Origin: an uncultured Lachnospiraceae bacterium
GTDB taxonomy: Bacteria > Bacillota > Clostridia > Lachnospirales > Lachnospiraceae
Assembly (NCBI GenBank): GCA_946611525.1
Contig: CAMODS010000057.1
Span: 1-7,716 of the forward strand
Length of the DNA: 7,716 nucleotides
Reading direction: 5' to 3'
Part shown: positions 5,731 through 7,716 of the stretch, piece after piece
How positions within the stretch are numbered: position 1 is the first letter of the stretch
Layout of the letters: each line of letters begins with the position of its first letter
Translations under genes and position numbers: made by a program
Notes under the pieces: model-generated
What the model saw: the letters and a program-made list of their open reading frames with translations, nothing else
What the model was told of the DNA's origin: nothing
Database searches by the model: none

Positions 5731-7251
5731 ATGAAGCAGATCATAGATAAAAAAGATAAGTGGCTTGCCGTCTTTTATTATATTCTTTCCCTGGCGGCAG
5801 GCTTGATAATCATAAACAATGTCCTAATGTCTCAAACGGACTATGTGGTAAAAAAAGAGTTTTTCATGCCCGCTATAGAGACCTTTGCCATAGCGCTTCT
5901 CGTTATCTTTGCCCTGGTGCATAACCGTTTTTCCTTTGTTACACTTCGTATACCCGTACCGGTCATCCTGACCGTTTTTTTCCTATATCAGGTTTTTGTT
6001 TCCCACAACATTATGTTTTTGACCGCAACCTGGGATGCAGGCACGGTCATTGATAACGTTATTTTGATCGAAAGAGGCCTTACCGAAAGCGCCTATGTGG
6101 ATTATTTTTCCCACTACACCTACAATGACGGAATATTTTTATTGGAGTTTATAGTGGCCTGGGTCCTTGATCGTATTGGAGGACTCACGCAGTATAGCCT
6201 TATCCTTGCGATGATCATATTACAAAGCGCAGCAAGTACGGCTGTTGCCGGCTTTATCCATGATATTTTAAAAAGGCTCCATAACGAAAACGTCGGTAAT
6301 TTCGGCCTTTTACTCTACATCCTCTGGTTCGGACTCATCGGATGGCAGACCGTGGTTTATAATGACATGACTTCCATCATTTTTCCCATAGCCGCATACG
6401 ATCTTTACTTAAGACGCGACACCACAAAATGGGACTACCCCAGATGGATGGGCATATTCCTGTTGGTGTTTTTAGGCTACAAGATAAAGCCCACTGTCCT
6501 TATCATCCTCATTGCCATAGGTATGTGTGAGACCTTCCACATATTTCTTAAAAAAGGTGATCGCGAAAGCCGGTACAGATTTATCAGCACGGCCATGTCC
6601 GCCATTGCTGTTTTTATGCTGGGAAATGTCATCTTTAGTTCAGCCGTAAATGCCACCCCCATTACCATAAATGAGGAGCTCAACACAGGCCCGCTCCATA
6701 TGTTTATGATGGGAATGAATGACGCAAACGACGGATGCTTTGTCTATACAGATGTGACCTATTCCTTCAGCTACGAAACTAAAAAGGAGCGTACCCAGGC
6801 TCAGCTTTTACGGATAAAAAGTCGTTTTGAAAACTACACCCCGGAGAGGTTTTTAACATTTCTCAGTAAAAAAGCCCTTGTGGTGTTTAACGACGGCTCC
6901 TTTGCCTGGGGCGGTGAAGCCGGCTTTTTTGACCGGAAGTACACCAGAGGCGCACTATCCGATTTTTATAAAAACATCTATTATGACCAGGGTACGGTAT
7001 TTCCACTAAAACTTAATATTTTCCAGCTACTCTGGTACATCACCCTGCTTTTGGTATTTCTGGTACACAGACTTAGAGTTGACAAAAATACGCTTATCCT
7101 GTCCCTTGCGGTTACAGGGATATTTGTATTTGATATGCTTTTCGAAGCCCGCGCCAGATATCTCATCGTATATGTACCCATGATCATGGTGCTCGCCATC
7201 CATGTCTTAGCCTCCCTGATAGATCAAAGGAGGAGCCTGTCTCATGAATAA
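5731..7251 (+). CDS. Multi-pass GT-C-like membrane glycosyltransferase (GT39/PMT-like)
   Basis: This is a predicted integral membrane glycosyltransferase taking sugar from a polyprenyl-phosphate donor on the outer face. The 506 residues contain about 11-12 hydrophobic helices (for example near 11-31, 46-63, 75-93, 155-175, 190-209, 238-266, 283-304, 429-447, 452-468, 475-495). An acidic WDAG motif in the first outer loop (101-104) fits the GT-C catalytic aspartate. A large outer loop (about 305-428) carries MMGMNDANDG near 326-335 and GSFAWGGEAGFF near 389-400. EARARYL at 472-478 resembles the E..RY. end motif of this family. I recall similar proteins in Firmicutes annotated as glycosyltransferase family 39. 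ATG 5731 lies two bases after the GT2 stop; a TTG at 5725 in the same frame overlaps that stop and would add two residues. Neither has a strong Shine-Dalgarno, so coupling is likely. Substrate is unknown. Confidence 0.85.
   Translation: MKQIIDKKDKWLAVFYYILSLAAGLIIINNVLMSQTDYVVKKEFFMPAIETFAIALLVIFALVHNRFSFVTLRIPVPVILTVFFLYQVFVSHNIMFLTATWDAGTVIDNVILIERGLTESAYVDYFSHYTYNDGIFLLEFIVAWVLDRIGGLTQYSLILAMIILQSAASTAVAGFIHDILKRLHNENVGNFGLLLYILWFGLIGWQTVVYNDMTSIIFPIAAYDLYLRRDTTKWDYPRWMGIFLLVFLGYKIKPTVLIILIAIGMCETFHIFLKKGDRESRYRFISTAMSAIAVFMLGNVIFSSAVNATPITINEELNTGPLHMFMMGMNDANDGCFVYTDVTYSFSYETKKERTQAQLLRIKSRFENYTPERFLTFLSKKALVVFNDGSFAWGGEAGFFDRKYTRGALSDFYKNIYYDQGTVFPLKLNIFQLLWYITLLLVFLVHRLRVDKNTLILSLAVTGIFVFDMLFEARARYLIVYVPMIMVLAIHVLASLIDQRRSLSHE
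7228..7233 (+). promoter_or_regulatory. Ribosome binding site of the acyltransferase gene
   Basis: AGGAGG lies inside the end of the GT-C gene, ten bases before ATG 7244. This is the strongest Shine-Dalgarno in the plus-strand operon and fixes the start of the last gene, which overlaps its neighbour by eight bases. Confidence 0.8.
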
Positions 7252-7716
7252 AGAGCGAAGCATCGGCTTTGATGTTGCAAAGGGACTGGCCTTTATCGGC
7301 GTAGTCTGGGGACATTTTTTAAGCAGATACGGCACCGTCATCATCTACACCTTCAATCTCCCCCTGTTCTTCGTTGTAAGCGGGTACTTTTTAAGTACAA
7401 AAAAAACTGTGGGAGAATATATTTCATCAAAAATAAAGCAACTGGTCCCACCGTATTTTATTACAGGTATGATAATGGTGGTGATGGCTTATATCATGGG
7501 TATAATGAGTACGGGCGATGGGCATGAAGCCTTAAATCTCGCCGAAAAGCGCCTCGGTGCCATGCTTTATGGAACAGGGCTGATACCCGAACATCCCATG
7601 TTTGACGTACCCTTTGTGGGTCCCATCTGGTTTTTGCCCGCCCTCTTCTTTGCACTTTTGATAGTCAGAGTCTGCATACAGTCTCCGCTCGGCTATATCG
7701 GTATCCCTATATGCAT
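7244..7716 (+). CDS. Acyltransferase 3 family membrane protein, N-terminal part (3' end outside window)
   Basis: This family moves acyl groups, often acetyl, onto sugars of surface polysaccharides, with the chemistry coupled across the membrane. Only the first 157 codons are present; complete members are usually about 330-400 residues. Diagnostic features are FDVAKGLAFIGVVWGHF at 9-25, with the invariant-type histidine 24 after the first helix start, NLPLFFVVSGYF at 38-49, KIKQLVPPYF at 63-72 and GPIWFLPALFF near 126-136. Hydrophobic helices fall at about 13-26, 33-50, 71-88 and 127-145. The reading frame is open to the window end with no defect. It overlaps the GT-C gene by eight bases and has a strong ribosome binding site, so it belongs to the same operon. 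It may add the acyl group that the operon's esterase removes. The family is secure from these motifs; the target glycan is not visible. Confidence 0.88.
   Translation, partial: MNKERSIGFDVAKGLAFIGVVWGHFLSRYGTVIIYTFNLPLFFVVSGYFLSTKKTVGEYISSKIKQLVPPYFITGMIMVVMAYIMGIMSTGDGHEALNLAEKRLGAMLYGTGLIPEHPMFDVPFVGPIWFLPALFFALLIVRVCIQSPLGYIGIPIC

Overview
The window looks like a stretch of a low-to-intermediate G+C Clostridia chromosome, most likely Lachnospiraceae. This is inferred from strong GGAGG/AGGTGAT ribosome binding sites, A/T-rich promoters with near-consensus -10 boxes, and the character of the proteins. No rRNA, tRNA, CRISPR array, transposase or phage gene is visible. Gene density is high and no gene-free gap exceeds about 120 bases.

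Left part, minus strand (1-2953). A stomatin/QmcA-type SPFH membrane protein is read leftward from its own promoter. It is followed by a ~104-base composite palindromic repeat (1842-1945), then ornithine carbamoyltransferase (argF) and a biotin-protein ligase without the DNA-binding domain (birA-type), which overlap by 4 bases (ATGA). A half copy of the same repeat lies at the left edge (1-26), so the argF-birA pair is bracketed by repeat ends in the same orientation.

Middle (2867-3477). A 119-base divergent region separates the SPFH gene from trmL, a tRNA wobble 2'-O-methyltransferase on the plus strand. An 8-base symmetrical ATTATAAT can serve as the -10 element for both strands.

Right part, plus strand (3518-7716). 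An extended -10 promoter opens a tightly packed operon. It encodes a secreted SASA/CE6-like carbohydrate esterase, a soluble GT2 glycosyltransferase of the dolichol-/polyprenyl-phosphate sugar synthase type, a multi-pass GT-C-like membrane glycosyltransferase, and the N-terminal part of a membrane acyltransferase (acyltransferase 3 family) cut by the window end. The genes overlap or abut. The simplest reading is one envelope-glycan pathway: the GT2 enzyme loads a lipid-phosphate carrier with sugar, the GT-C protein transfers that sugar outside the membrane, the acyltransferase adds an acyl group (often acetyl), and the secreted esterase removes acyl groups. Each family is known; the combination is the most interesting part of the window, and its substrate cannot be told from the sequence.
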